64,000 nucleotides of DNA. Source: PALSA-1353 sp036267155 (GTDB lineage Bacteria; Planctomycetota; Phycisphaerae; Tepidisphaerales; Tepidisphaeraceae). The stretch is taken from positions 54,395-118,394 of the forward strand of contig DATAWP010000038.1 in assembly GCA_036267155.1 (NCBI GenBank). Reading direction: 5' to 3'. The notes below the pieces were generated by a model. That model saw only the letters and a program-made list of their open reading frames with translations. It was not told the DNA's origin and made no database searches. A program made the translations under genes and the position numbers. Below, piece by piece: positions 50,231 through 59,242 of the stretch (position 1 is its first letter; every line of letters begins with the position of its first letter).

Positions 50231-53200
50231 TCAAACTTTCGCCCGAGGAAGTTGCCCGACGGGCGCTCGCATCACGCCGGTTGGCTCACGTTCGCGACCC
50301 CACAGCAGCAGAGGCGCCGCAATTGCCACCGACGAATACGTGCCCACTAATATGCCAACCAGAAGCACGAAAGTAAAGCCGTGGATCCCCGCTCCACCCA
50401 GGAAATACATAAACGACACCGTCATGATCGTCGTTCCGCAGGTCAGGACCGTGCGCGACAGGGTCTGGTTGATCGCATCGTTGATCACTTCCCGGTCGAG
50501 GTGGCCATATCGCCCCCGGTTCTCGCGGATGCGGTCGAACACCACGATCGTGTCGATCATCGAATACCCCATGATCGTCAATATGCCAGCCACCACCGTC
50601 AGGTTGATTCGGAACGGCTCGATCTGGAGGAAATTATGCGACCAGTATTGGGAGATGTAGTGCGCAAACCCCAGCGCCGCCAGCGTAAACACCGTGTCGT
50701 GGAGCAGGGCAACGACGGTGGCCGTGCCGTATTTCAGGTTTCCGAACCGCACCCAAATATAAATCATGATCGCGATGACCGAGAACGCCAGGGCCAGGAA
50801 TGCATCCTGCTGCATCTCGCCGGCGACCTGGGGATCGAAATTCGTCTCCTGTTCGAATGACGGGGGATGATTCACGGCATCCTTCACCAGCCCCCACAAC
50901 GGCTGAGCCAGCTCGTCCATCCACTTGCCGGCATCGGCATCATAGGAAACAGACGGATTCCAACCGACCACAACGGCAAATGAAGTCGGCTTGGCCGGAT
51001 CGCCGGGCGACTGCACCACGTACTGCACCGATCCAGTGGTGTTGGACGAACTCGAGAGCCGTTGGTTGTCCAGCCGCTTGCCGATCTCCTCGACCGACAA
51101 CGGCGGCGAGATATTCCTCAGCACGATCGCGACGCCCCCCGGATGGCTCGCCGCCGCCGGGGGGGTGTAGCCATCGACCGAAAAAGTCCGGGTGATTGGG
51201 AAAACTTCTTTGTCCGCCGCGTCCCTGTATTCCGCGCTCGCCCCGCCGAAATCCGATGGAAGCTGAAGCCGAAGTTTTCCATTCATTGCCTCCAGCACGG
51301 CGCTGCGCACCTGGTCGCGTTTGTCGTTGGGCACCACCACCTGATAGTGCAACTGGTCCGTCCCCACCGCCACGACGCTGGGGCTGGGCAGCGCCCGCGG
51401 GTCCTTCACGCTTTGGGCTTCGATCAGCTTGCGCACATCGTCCTGCTCCATTGGATGCTTCAACTGAAATTGCAGCGAGGTTCCCGTGGCGAATTCGATG
51501 TCCATCATCCGCCCCTGCCGGACCTTGATCACGAACAGGGTCATCCCCGAAATCAGCATGATCGCGCTGAAGGTGTAGAAGATCCACGCCAGGCCCATCC
51601 AGTCGATTTTGGGCTTCAGCAGCCGGTCCCACGCCGGGAAGGTCAGCGGCAAGCTGCCGAGGTGCTTCATGCCGAATTTGTCGATCATGATTCCGAAAAT
51701 CGTTTTGGTCACGTACAGCGCCGTGAACAAGCTGGCGCCGATGCCGATGATCAGCGTCAGGCCGAACCCTTTCACTTCTTCCGATCCAAACGCGTACAGA
51801 CACAGCGACGTGATGATGCTGGTCATGTTTGAGTCGATGATCGCGCTCTGGGCCTGCGCATAACTGTTGCGCAGGGCCATGCGCAGCGGAAGGTTTTTGT
51901 GCTGTTCCTCGCGCAGGCGCTCGAAGATCAGCACGTTGGCGTCCACGGCGGTGCCGATCGACAGCACGATGCCGGCGATGCTGGGCAAAGTAAACGTCGC
52001 GTTAAGGGCGCACATCACGCCGAGGGTCAACACGAGATTCATCAGCACAGCGACGAACGCCACCATGCCGGCGACGTAGTAGTAACTGACGAGAAACACG
52101 GCCACGACAATCAATCCGAATCCGCACGCCAGCAGCCCGCGATACAGGTTGTCAGCCCCGAGCGTCGGGCCCACCTGCTGCTGGCTGATCGGCTCGTCGG
52201 AAAGCTGGGCGGGCAGACTGCCGGCGTTCAGCGTGTTGATGAGGTAATTCAAGTCGGCGGTCGAAAACCCGCCCTTGCCGCCGCCGGTGATGATGCCCGA
52301 ACCGCCGGTGATCGGAGAATTGATGTTGGGCGCGCTGATGATCTTGTTATCCAGCACGATCGCGAGGCGCGCATGAGGGTCGGCGATATCGGTATGCTGC
52401 CGGGCCTTGTTGTACCAGTTTGTCGTCAGTTCGCCGAAAAGGACTCCGCCCGTGGTGTCGAAATTAAAACCGACCGCCCGGCTGCCGTCCGGCATGCCCT
52501 CCGAGCGCGCGTTTTCCAAGCCCCATTTGCCGCTGTCCTTGGTCATCGACGCGTCCGCTTCGGTCAGCACCGGCATGTAATGCTTGCCGTTCCACTCCCG
52601 CGTTTCCGGCGGAGATCCCGGCCGGTCAAATTCCTCCGGCTTATCCACTGCCATCCAGCGGATCGTATCCCCGGGCTGCGGCAGCGGCCCCTTGCCCCCG
52701 GGCGCCAGCCGGGCGTCCATCGCCTTCAGATCGGCCGAATTCGACGTGACGTCATCCGCCAGGATGTGAAATTCCAAAACCCCCGACCCCTGCAACAGGC
52801 GCTTCAGATCATCCGCCCCGGTGATCGCGTTCTTCACTGAGTCGTAATCCTTGTATTTCGCCTGGAAATCCTCCATCGCCTTCAGCCGCGCCGGAAAACC
52901 CGCGAACGTCCTTTTCAACTCATCCAGCTTTGCCTGCCCGGCTTTGGCCTGGTCCGGATCATCCGAATTCACCTGATCCAGAATCGGCTGAAAATCCGCC
53001 GGCGCCAGATTCGTCTGATCGATCCGCGATTTCATGTCTTCGTACTGGACCGTCAGCGGCTGCAACTTGGCCGCCAGCATCGGCAACGACAGCTTCTGCG
53101 GATTGCCCCGCAGCGTCTGAATCTCGTCGTAGGTTTCGCCGAGATCCTTGAAAAGCTCCGCCCGGGTCTTGCTGCCCGACGCAAGCTCGGCGAGGCGCTG

Positions 53201-53650
53201 CTCCCGCTGCGCTCCCTTCGTATGCTCGACCGCGTTGAGCACCTCATCGACGCGCACGTTGGTGGCATCCAATTCGCGCTGGGCATCGTCGAACGCCTTC
53301 TTGATCTGCGGCGCTTCCATCGCCTCGGGCGACAGCGGCATCTCGATCTCGATCCGGTCCGCCCCCTGCGGCCGCCACACCAGGTTCCTCAGCCCCAGCG
53401 GATCCACGCGCTTCTTCAGCGCCTCCATCACGTGCTCCGACAAATCCGGATCGTTGCTTCCCGACGACTGAATCGAATAAACCAGGCTGACCCCGCCCAC
53501 CATGTCGATGCCCGGACGCAAATCGGTCTTTTGAATCGGCGTCAAATGGGGATTAAACAGCCGCGACGGCGGCCCCCAGAAAATCGCCAGCAGGCATAAA
53601 ACGATAATGCTGACGATCAGAGTAATTCGGCTGGAATAATTCGTTGGCAT
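50231..53650 (-). CDS. secDF: SecDF fusion, protein translocase subunit
   Basis: 1139 residues. SecD and SecF are fused. They use the proton gradient to pull proteins through SecYEG. The SecD half starts YSSRITLIVSIIVLCLLAIF and has TDLRPGIDMVGGVSLVYSIQ (D1 motif), a large periplasmic P1 loop with coiled coil and GLLACGFGLIVVAVFLVSYY. The SecF half has GRMMDIEFATGTSLQFQLKH and MSIIDTIVVFDRIRENRGRY-like motifs near 1070. It follows yajC in the usual operon. The P1 domain is longer than average. Confidence 0.93.
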   Translation of the reverse strand: MPTNYSSRITLIVSIIVLCLLAIFWGPPSRLFNPHLTPIQKTDLRPGIDMVGGVSLVYSIQSSGSNDPDLSEHVMEALKKRVDPLGLRNLVWRPQGADRIEIEMPLSPEAMEAPQIKKAFDDAQRELDATNVRVDEVLNAVEHTKGAQREQRLAELASGSKTRAELFKDLGETYDEIQTLRGNPQKLSLPMLAAKLQPLTVQYEDMKSRIDQTNLAPADFQPILDQVNSDDPDQAKAGQAKLDELKRTFAGFPARLKAMEDFQAKYKDYDSVKNAITGADDLKRLLQGSGVLEFHILADDVTSNSADLKAMDARLAPGGKGPLPQPGDTIRWMAVDKPEEFDRPGSPPETREWNGKHYMPVLTEADASMTKDSGKWGLENARSEGMPDGSRAVGFNFDTTGGVLFGELTTNWYNKARQHTDIADPHARLAIVLDNKIISAPNINSPITGGSGIITGGGKGGFSTADLNYLINTLNAGSLPAQLSDEPISQQQVGPTLGADNLYRGLLACGFGLIVVAVFLVSYYYVAGMVAFVAVLMNLVLTLGVMCALNATFTLPSIAGIVLSIGTAVDANVLIFERLREEQHKNLPLRMALRNSYAQAQSAIIDSNMTSIITSLCLYAFGSEEVKGFGLTLIIGIGASLFTALYVTKTIFGIMIDKFGMKHLGSLPLTFPAWDRLLKPKIDWMGLAWIFYTFSAIMLISGMTLFVIKVRQGRMMDIEFATGTSLQFQLKHPMEQDDVRKLIEAQSVKDPRALPSPSVVAVGTDQLHYQVVVPNDKRDQVRSAVLEAMNGKLRLQLPSDFGGASAEYRDAADKEVFPITRTFSVDGYTPPAAASHPGGVAIVLRNISPPLSVEEIGKRLDNQRLSSSSNTTGSVQYVVQSPGDPAKPTSFAVVVGWNPSVSYDADAGKWMDELAQPLWGLVKDAVNHPPSFEQETNFDPQVAGEMQQDAFLALAFSVIAIMIYIWVRFGNLKYGTATVVALLHDTVFTLAALGFAHYISQYWSHNFLQIEPFRINLTVVAGILTIMGYSMIDTIVVFDRIRENRGRYGHLDREVINDAINQTLSRTVLTCGTTIMTVSFMYFLGGAGIHGFTFVLLVGILVGTYSSVAIAAPLLLWGREREPTGVMRAPVGQLPRAKV

Positions 53651-53695
53651 GACAGATGACCCGGGACCGGTGACAAAGAACCGTCTTCCTCGTTT

Positions 53696-54061
53696 TTACT
53701 TCGTGCTCGTAGCCTCGTCGTCGGTAAGCACCCGCTTGATCGCATCGCGGGTGAACTTGATCTTGGAATTCGAGCTTTCATCAACTTTCAGCATGACATC
53801 CGCGTCCCGCGCGTCCACGACCGTGCCGAGGATTCCCCCCGCCGTCACCACCCGGTCGCCGCGCTTGAGGTTCTTCAGCATGTCGTCCCGCAGCTTCTGC
53901 TCCTTTTTCTTCGTCCGCGATGAGCTGAAGATGAAGTACATGAACATCGCGACGATCAATACCAGGACCATGTCCTGGGGATTGGCATACCAGGGGATCG
54001 GCTCGGTTGGTTGCGACGTCGTGATCCCCGCCGCCTCAGCCAGCAATTGCAAGATGCTCAA
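53696..54061 (-). CDS. yajC: Preprotein translocase subunit YajC
   Basis: 121 residues. One membrane helix (MVLVLIVAMFMYFIFSSSRT) is followed by the typical cytoplasmic QKLRDDMLKNLKRGDRVVTA and GGILGTVVDARDADVMLKVD. YajC binds SecDF. The gene lies between tgt and secDF, as in most bacteria. Confidence 0.95.
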   Translation of the reverse strand: MSILQLLAEAAGITTSQPTEPIPWYANPQDMVLVLIVAMFMYFIFSSSRTKKKEQKLRDDMLKNLKRGDRVVTAGGILGTVVDARDADVMLKVDESSNSKIKFTRDAIKRVLTDDEATSTK

Positions 54062-54092
54062 TCGATTCTCCTGTTAATGTTCCGTTCACTGT

Positions 54093-54119
54093 TTAGCCGG
54101 CTCGGCCTCGAGCCGGCTT
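54093..54119 (-). repeat. palindrome, GGCTAAA family (minus orientation)
   Basis: On the minus strand AGCCGGCTCGAGGCCGAGCC continues GGCTAAAC, with the same GGCTAAA end as other family members. It lies between tgt and yajC and may attenuate. Confidence 0.65.
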
Positions 54120-54127
54120 TCGCATTT

Positions 54128-55264
54128 TCATTCGCTCGGCCCCAATCGGCAGCGCGAATCGTTCCGCACGAAGGAGTCGAAGCTCCCCTCACCGATCGAC
54201 CGGCGAATATCCGCCATCAGCCGTTGGTAGAATCGAACATTATGCACGGAAACCAGCACCGGGCCAAGCATCTCGCCCGCGAAAAAAAAATGCCGGATCG
54301 CCCCCCGCGAAAAATTCCCGCAAGAATAGCAGTCGCAGCCTTGCTCGATCGGACCCGGATCACGCTGATGCGCGCTGTTCCGCAGCCGGATCGGCCCATC
54401 CGCCGTAAACGCATACGCATTACGCCCGTTGCGCGTCGGCAGGACGCAATCGAACAGGTCGATTCCCGCCGCCACCGCCGTGACAATATCCCGCGGATAC
54501 CCCACGCCCATGAGATACCTCGGCTTATCCGCCGGCAGGGCCGGCCCGATCTCCCGCAACACCCCCTTCATTCCCTCGAAACCCTCCCCCACCGCCAAGC
54601 CGCCGAGGGCATATCCGTCGAACCCCATCGCGGCCAGTTCCCGCGCACATTCTTGGCGAAGTTCCAAATCCACGCCCCCCTGCACAATTCCGAACAAACC
54701 CTGTTCGCCCCGCCGCCCGTGTGCCGCCAGGCTCTGTTCCGCCCACCGCAGCGTCCGCCGCACCGCCTGGCGATGAACCTCCGCATCCGCATTTCCCGCG
54801 GGACACTGATCGAACGCCATCATGATGTCCGCGCCCAGATCGTTCTGCACCTCGATGCTCCGCCGCGCATCCAGGAAAACCTCGCTCCCGTCCACGTGGC
54901 TCTTAAAAGTTACACCGCGATCCGAAACCTCGTTCAAATCCGCCAACGAAAAAACCTGAAACCCACCGCTGTCCGTCAGGATCGGCCCCGCCCAGCCCAT
55001 CAGCCGGTGCAGGTCGCCCAATTCCGCCACCGTCTTTTCCCCCGGCCGCAGCATCAGGTGATACGTGTTGGCCAAAACTAGCTGCGTCCCCGTTTTGGCG
55101 ACCTGGTCGGGAAGGACGCCTTTGATGGAACCCTGGGTCCCCACCGGCATGAAGGCCGGCGTGTCGACCAAGCCGTGCGGGGTGCGAACCTTTCCCAGCC
55201 GCGCGCCGCTGCCGCGATCCTGATGAATCAGCTCATACGTCACCGCTTTGGGAATGCTGGCCAT
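54128..55264 (-). CDS. tgt: tRNA-guanine transglycosylase
   Basis: 378 residues. It swaps guanine for preQ1 at the wobble position of GUN-type tRNAs. The nucleophile Asp lies in FDCVLPTRNGRNAYAFTADG, the substrate pocket in ILTDSGGFQVFSLADLNEVS and the zinc site is CDCYSC...H near 310-340. TPAFMPVGTQGSIKGVLPDQ is a conserved N-terminal part. It is first in the tgt-yajC-secDF run. Confidence 0.95.
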   Translation of the reverse strand: MASIPKAVTYELIHQDRGSGARLGKVRTPHGLVDTPAFMPVGTQGSIKGVLPDQVAKTGTQLVLANTYHLMLRPGEKTVAELGDLHRLMGWAGPILTDSGGFQVFSLADLNEVSDRGVTFKSHVDGSEVFLDARRSIEVQNDLGADIMMAFDQCPAGNADAEVHRQAVRRTLRWAEQSLAAHGRRGEQGLFGIVQGGVDLELRQECARELAAMGFDGYALGGLAVGEGFEGMKGVLREIGPALPADKPRYLMGVGYPRDIVTAVAAGIDLFDCVLPTRNGRNAYAFTADGPIRLRNSAHQRDPGPIEQGCDCYSCGNFSRGAIRHFFFAGEMLGPVLVSVHNVRFYQRLMADIRRSIGEGSFDSFVRNDSRCRLGPSE

Positions 55265-55280
55265 CGAGCGTGCTTTAAGC

Positions 55281-55351
55281 GTTTAGGCGCCGCGGCCTCG
55301 CGGCGGTGGTGATTGATGGGTAATGCCGCCGCGAGGCCGCGGCGGCTGAAC
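55281..55351. repeat. long palindrome, GGCTGAA type
   Basis: Arms at 55281-55306 and 55326-55351 pair over about 26 bp with two mismatches (CCGCCGCGAGGCCGCGG core). It lies between tgt and the ACT gene. Confidence 0.75.
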
Positions 55352-55359
55352 GTGGAACC

Positions 55360-55881
55360 TCACGCCGGATCCAGATCAATATCGCAGTTCAGCGCGTTGC
55401 CGACCGCTTCCAATTCCGTGCGCAGCTTTCCCAGCGTTACCGTTGCCGGCACCGTCAGGCGAATCTCCGTCACAAACAGCGGCGAACCGGCAAACGGGGC
55501 CGACTCCTGCCGGGCCGACAATTCCTCGATGTTCACTCCATATTCCCGCAGCACCTGCGTGAGCCGGGCCACGATCCCGGGCTGATCCATCGAATACGTT
55601 TTGAGCCGAAACGGCAATCCGCTGACGCTGCCCGACCGGCCATGTTGTTCCGCCACGCTCAGCCGCATTCTCATTTTTTCGCCGATTTTCGGCAGACTCT
55701 CCCGCAGCGTCTGGGCCGCAGATTCGGCGGCGTCGACCAGGATCAGCATCGCGAATTCCCCGCGCAGGTTCACCATCCGGCAGTCCAGAATGTTCCCGCC
55801 TCCTCCGTGCAGATGGGCCGTCAATTCCCCCACAATCCCCGGCCGATCCGGCCCCACCGCGGTAATAATGAGCTGAGGCAT
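55360..55881 (-). CDS. ACT-domain protein, GcvR-like
   Basis: 173 residues from the ATG at 55881. Two ACT domains in tandem: IITAVGPDRPGIVGELTAHL with HGGGGNILDCRMVNLRGEFA, and YSMDQPGIVARLTQVLREYG with VNIEELSARQES. GcvR-type proteins bind glycine and regulate glycine cleavage, but the regulator partner is not nearby. An amino-acid-sensing role is likely. The true partner is unknown. Confidence 0.75.
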   Translation of the reverse strand: MPQLIITAVGPDRPGIVGELTAHLHGGGGNILDCRMVNLRGEFAMLILVDAAESAAQTLRESLPKIGEKMRMRLSVAEQHGRSGSVSGLPFRLKTYSMDQPGIVARLTQVLREYGVNIEELSARQESAPFAGSPLFVTEIRLTVPATVTLGKLRTELEAVGNALNCDIDLDPA

Positions 55882-55966
55882 ACCCACAGAATGTATCGGA
55901 AAACCGCGGGATAGCCATCCCGCGGGTATTTCTGGAACTTTGAACAAACCCGCGCATCCAAGAGGC

Positions 55967-57532
55967 ATGATGATTTCCAAAAAGCTCTCCACTTGCACGA
56001 TGGTTGCGATCCTGTTCGTCGCCGCGGCGGCGGACGCCGACGCTCCCCCGCCGCCGACTCCGGGATTCTCGCTGACCATCTACAGCAACGCCGACCCGGC
56101 AACGTTCGATCCCCAGGATTACGTCCGGCAGCAAACGCTCAATTCCTACTACGCCCAGCAAAATCCCCTGCCCGGCTACGGCATCGTCCGCGAAAACCGC
56201 GAGATTCCCCTCACCGAGGGGGACAACACCGTCCGCTTCACCGACGTGGCCACCGGCATCGATCCCACGACGGTTTCCTTTCAATCGCTCACCGCTCCCG
56301 ACGCGGCGACTGTTCTGGAACAGAATTACGAATACGATCTGGTCAGTGCCGACAAACTACTGGACAAATACATCGGCAAGGAAGTCAAGGTCACGTGCCG
56401 CGCCGCCGCCGGCGCGACGGCCCAAATCCTCACCGGCTCGCTGCTTTCCTTCGATTCGCAGAATCTCGTGTTGCAGGATTCGGCCGGGAAAGTCGAGGTC
56501 CTCACCCGCGGCCCGGAAATCCAAAGCATCGAATTGGCCGGGTCCGATGCCAGCCTGATCACCAAGCCCACGCTGCTCTGGAAGATTCACGCGACGCAGG
56601 GCGGAAATCATCTGGCCCAGGTGACGTACCAGACGGACGGCCTCACCTGGCGGGCGGACTACAATGTCACGATCAACGCGACCGATGACGCCGCCGACAT
56701 CGGGGCATGGGTCACGATCCTCAACCAAAGCGGGGCCGCCTATCCGGATGCGAAATTGAAACTCGTCGCCGGCGACGTGCAGCGCATCAAGCCGCCACAG
56801 CCGATGTACGCGATCCGGTCAATGGCGGGCGAGTCGGATCTTTCCGAGGCTGTCACCGGCTTCGCCGAAAAATCCTTCTTCGAATATCATCTCTACACGC
56901 TTGGCCGCACGACCTCCCTGGCCAACAACAGCACCAAGCAAATCGAGTTGTTCGCCCCCAAGCTGAACGTCCCGGTCAGCAAAACCTACGTGTATTACGG
57001 CGTCCCCGAGCGACTTCGATTCTGGACCGTCGATAATCCCAATCTCGACCAGAACCTCGGCACGGATTCCAACAAGAAGGTGGACGTTTATCTGCTCCTG
57101 ACCAACAGCCAGAAGAACGGCCTTGGCATTCCCCTGCCCGCCGGGCGCATCCGCGTTTACAAGCGCGACCCGGCCGACGGCTCCAAAGAATTCATCGGCG
57201 AAGACGTCATCCAGCACACGCCCAGGGACGAAGACGTCATGGTGAAGCTCGGCAGCGCCTTCGACATCGTGGGCGAAAGAAAGCAGACCGAGTTCAACGC
57301 CAACTACAACGGCCACGTCATCACCGAATCTTTCGAGATCAAGCTCCGCAACCACAAGAAGGACGCCGTGCACGTGATCGTCAAGGAAAACCTGTATCGC
57401 TGGACCAACTGGGAGATCACCGCGTGCAGCGACAAGTGGGAAAAGCAGGACTTCCGCACGATCCACATCCCCGTGGACGTGCCCGCCGACGGCGAGAAAA
57501 CCGTCACTTACGCCGTGCGATACACGTGGTAA
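55967..57532 (+). CDS. DUF4139 domain protein, exported
   Basis: 521 residues from the ATG at 55967. A signal peptide (STCTMVAILFVAAAADADA) is followed by an N-terminal beta domain (GYGIVRENREIPLTEGDNTV) and the long DUF4139 region (THLAQVTYQTDGLTWRADYN-like, with VYYGVPERLRFWTVDNPNLD). The family is widespread in bacteria and of unknown function. It diverges from the ACT gene. Confidence 0.75.
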   Translation: MMISKKLSTCTMVAILFVAAAADADAPPPPTPGFSLTIYSNADPATFDPQDYVRQQTLNSYYAQQNPLPGYGIVRENREIPLTEGDNTVRFTDVATGIDPTTVSFQSLTAPDAATVLEQNYEYDLVSADKLLDKYIGKEVKVTCRAAAGATAQILTGSLLSFDSQNLVLQDSAGKVEVLTRGPEIQSIELAGSDASLITKPTLLWKIHATQGGNHLAQVTYQTDGLTWRADYNVTINATDDAADIGAWVTILNQSGAAYPDAKLKLVAGDVQRIKPPQPMYAIRSMAGESDLSEAVTGFAEKSFFEYHLYTLGRTTSLANNSTKQIELFAPKLNVPVSKTYVYYGVPERLRFWTVDNPNLDQNLGTDSNKKVDVYLLLTNSQKNGLGIPLPAGRIRVYKRDPADGSKEFIGEDVIQHTPRDEDVMVKLGSAFDIVGERKQTEFNANYNGHVITESFEIKLRNHKKDAVHVIVKENLYRWTNWEITACSDKWEKQDFRTIHIPVDVPADGEKTVTYAVRYTW

Positions 57533-57550
57533 GCCGTGATGTCCGTTTCG

Positions 57551-59233
57551 TTATTTGGATTTCGGATTTCGGATTTCGGATTTCCTGGCAAACCCCGCCC
57601 GGATGTAATTGTTCACCGCCTGTGCCGTCAGCCGCGGGTCCCAATGTCCGCGCCGCTCTTCTCTTGCGGCTGCCAGGAATCCTTCCAGCGACGCGTCTTT
57701 CAGCCCAATCGACCTGGCATAGCTGGCGATGTCCCGCGATGGATCGACGAAATCGGCTGCGCCCCATGCCGATCCATCTCCCGTTTCGGCTCGCCACTGC
57801 TTCAAATCCAAATCCTGTTTGCCGATTTTGAACGGCGTGGGCGCTTGCGACAGGTAATGATTGCCGCGGAAAACGTACTCCGTTTTCCAAACTTTTAGAT
57901 CAATCAGCGGATCATTTCGCTGCTGAAAGAAATTGTCATGCACGGACAATCCTTGGGGCGTCGTCACCATATAGAACGCCAGGCCCGCCCAGTCGTAGAC
58001 GATGTTATTGCGAAACTCTCCCTGCGACGGTATTGGCCGGGTCTGATGCTCAGCGGGGTTGTAAGACAACGCCTCCAGCGGGTTGGCCTCATCCGGCTTG
58101 TGAGCCACGATGTTTCCCTCCGCCAGAACGGTTGCGCAATTATCGAATTCCAATCCCTGCCCCCGCGGCGTTGCAGGTCCGATCCCGTCGCCGTCCAGCA
58201 CGACGTTGTTCCGCACCACCGACGGCGAATAGCTCACGTATGCCCCCAGCGGATTCTTCAAAAAAAGATTGTTCTCCAGCAGCCCCCCGGGCCGGAGCTG
58301 ACAACCATGGCTGGCCGCCCGGGCGATGATGTTGTTTCGCACGATGAAATGCCGGTCCTCGCCGACTTCTCCGTGCTGAAGATACAGGTCGTGATTGAAG
58401 ATCGTCTTTCCTGCCCCCGGCACTCCGGTTGCCCATCCGTTGTGGTCGAACACATTGTCCTCGATCAGCACGTTCCTGAAGTTGTCAATATAAATCCCGG
58501 ATGAATGCCCGAAATCCCACGAATCGAGCACCTGGCAGCGGCGTACGACCAGCGTGTCGAACATATCCGTTTCCTTCGCCTGTAAAGCGAGCCCAAACCC
58601 GAAGTCCCGACACCGGCAATCCTCGATCCATAAAAAGCTCCCGCCGGACGCCACGCGGATGCCGATCGATTGCCGGTCGCTGATCTGCTTGAGGCGGAAT
58701 GATTTTTGGGTCGGGTCGCGCGTGTTGGCGTATAGATCCAGGCTCTGCAGGACGATGTAGCGCGGCGTCACCCGCCCGCCCAGGGCAATACGCCCCTGCA
58801 ACACCGGGCGCGGCAACCTCACGTCGCCGTACGCGCCGATGATCAACGGCTCCATCGCGCTGCGGCCCCGCAGGTCGACGTTTCCGTTCACATTGGCTTG
58901 CAGAAAAACATCGCCCCGCTTGAACAGGATTCGATCCGCATGTCCCACGCGCGCCAGGGTCAGCGCCTTCTTCAACGTCCGCACGGGCTGGGTCATTCCA
59001 TCATGAAAATCGCTGCCGTCGGTGCTGCTGACGAGGATGATCCTCGATTCCTCGGCCAGCGGAAAATTCGTGAAGCCGTTCTTATCGTGCTCGAAGAGCT
59101 GCACCCATCGCGCCGCGGCGTTCTCAGGCTGGGTCGTTTGCGCCAGGCACGTCGTGCAACATGCCAGCGCGATGCACGTGACGATCAATCCGGGCCGGCA
59201 CGGCCCGGCTCTGTTATTTTTTCGGGAGAGCAT
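57551..59233 (-). CDS. Exported right-handed beta-helix protein
   Basis: 560 residues. The N-terminal hydrophobic helix (GLIVTCIALACCTTCLAQ) looks like a signal peptide, but its first residues, NRAGPCRPGL, are encoded by the palindrome at 59190-59214. The middle has repeated strands (LIEDNVFDHNG, FIVRNNIIARAA, LENNLFLKNPLG, SVVRNNVVLDGDG) typical of a parallel beta-helix, as in polysaccharide lyases. The last residues KSEIRNPKSK come from the GGATTTC repeat. No catalytic site can be named. Confidence 0.75.
   Translation of the reverse strand: MLSRKNNRAGPCRPGLIVTCIALACCTTCLAQTTQPENAAARWVQLFEHDKNGFTNFPLAEESRIILVSSTDGSDFHDGMTQPVRTLKKALTLARVGHADRILFKRGDVFLQANVNGNVDLRGRSAMEPLIIGAYGDVRLPRPVLQGRIALGGRVTPRYIVLQSLDLYANTRDPTQKSFRLKQISDRQSIGIRVASGGSFLWIEDCRCRDFGFGLALQAKETDMFDTLVVRRCQVLDSWDFGHSSGIYIDNFRNVLIEDNVFDHNGWATGVPGAGKTIFNHDLYLQHGEVGEDRHFIVRNNIIARAASHGCQLRPGGLLENNLFLKNPLGAYVSYSPSVVRNNVVLDGDGIGPATPRGQGLEFDNCATVLAEGNIVAHKPDEANPLEALSYNPAEHQTRPIPSQGEFRNNIVYDWAGLAFYMVTTPQGLSVHDNFFQQRNDPLIDLKVWKTEYVFRGNHYLSQAPTPFKIGKQDLDLKQWRAETGDGSAWGAADFVDPSRDIASYARSIGLKDASLEGFLAAAREERRGHWDPRLTAQAVNNYIRAGFARKSEIRNPKSK
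57557..57584. repeat. GGATTTC tandem repeat, four copies
   Basis: Four GGATTTC units in a row, the last before CTGGC. They are translated in reverse as the end of the beta-helix protein. Complementary units occur at 2199-2230. Confidence 0.85.
59190..59214. repeat. palindrome, GGCTCTG type
   Basis: CCGGGCCG-GCA-CGGCCCGG followed by CTCTGT, nearly the same as part of the element at 38457-38507. It overlaps the start of the beta-helix gene. Confidence 0.7.
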
Positions 59234-59242
59234 TTTGGAAAA

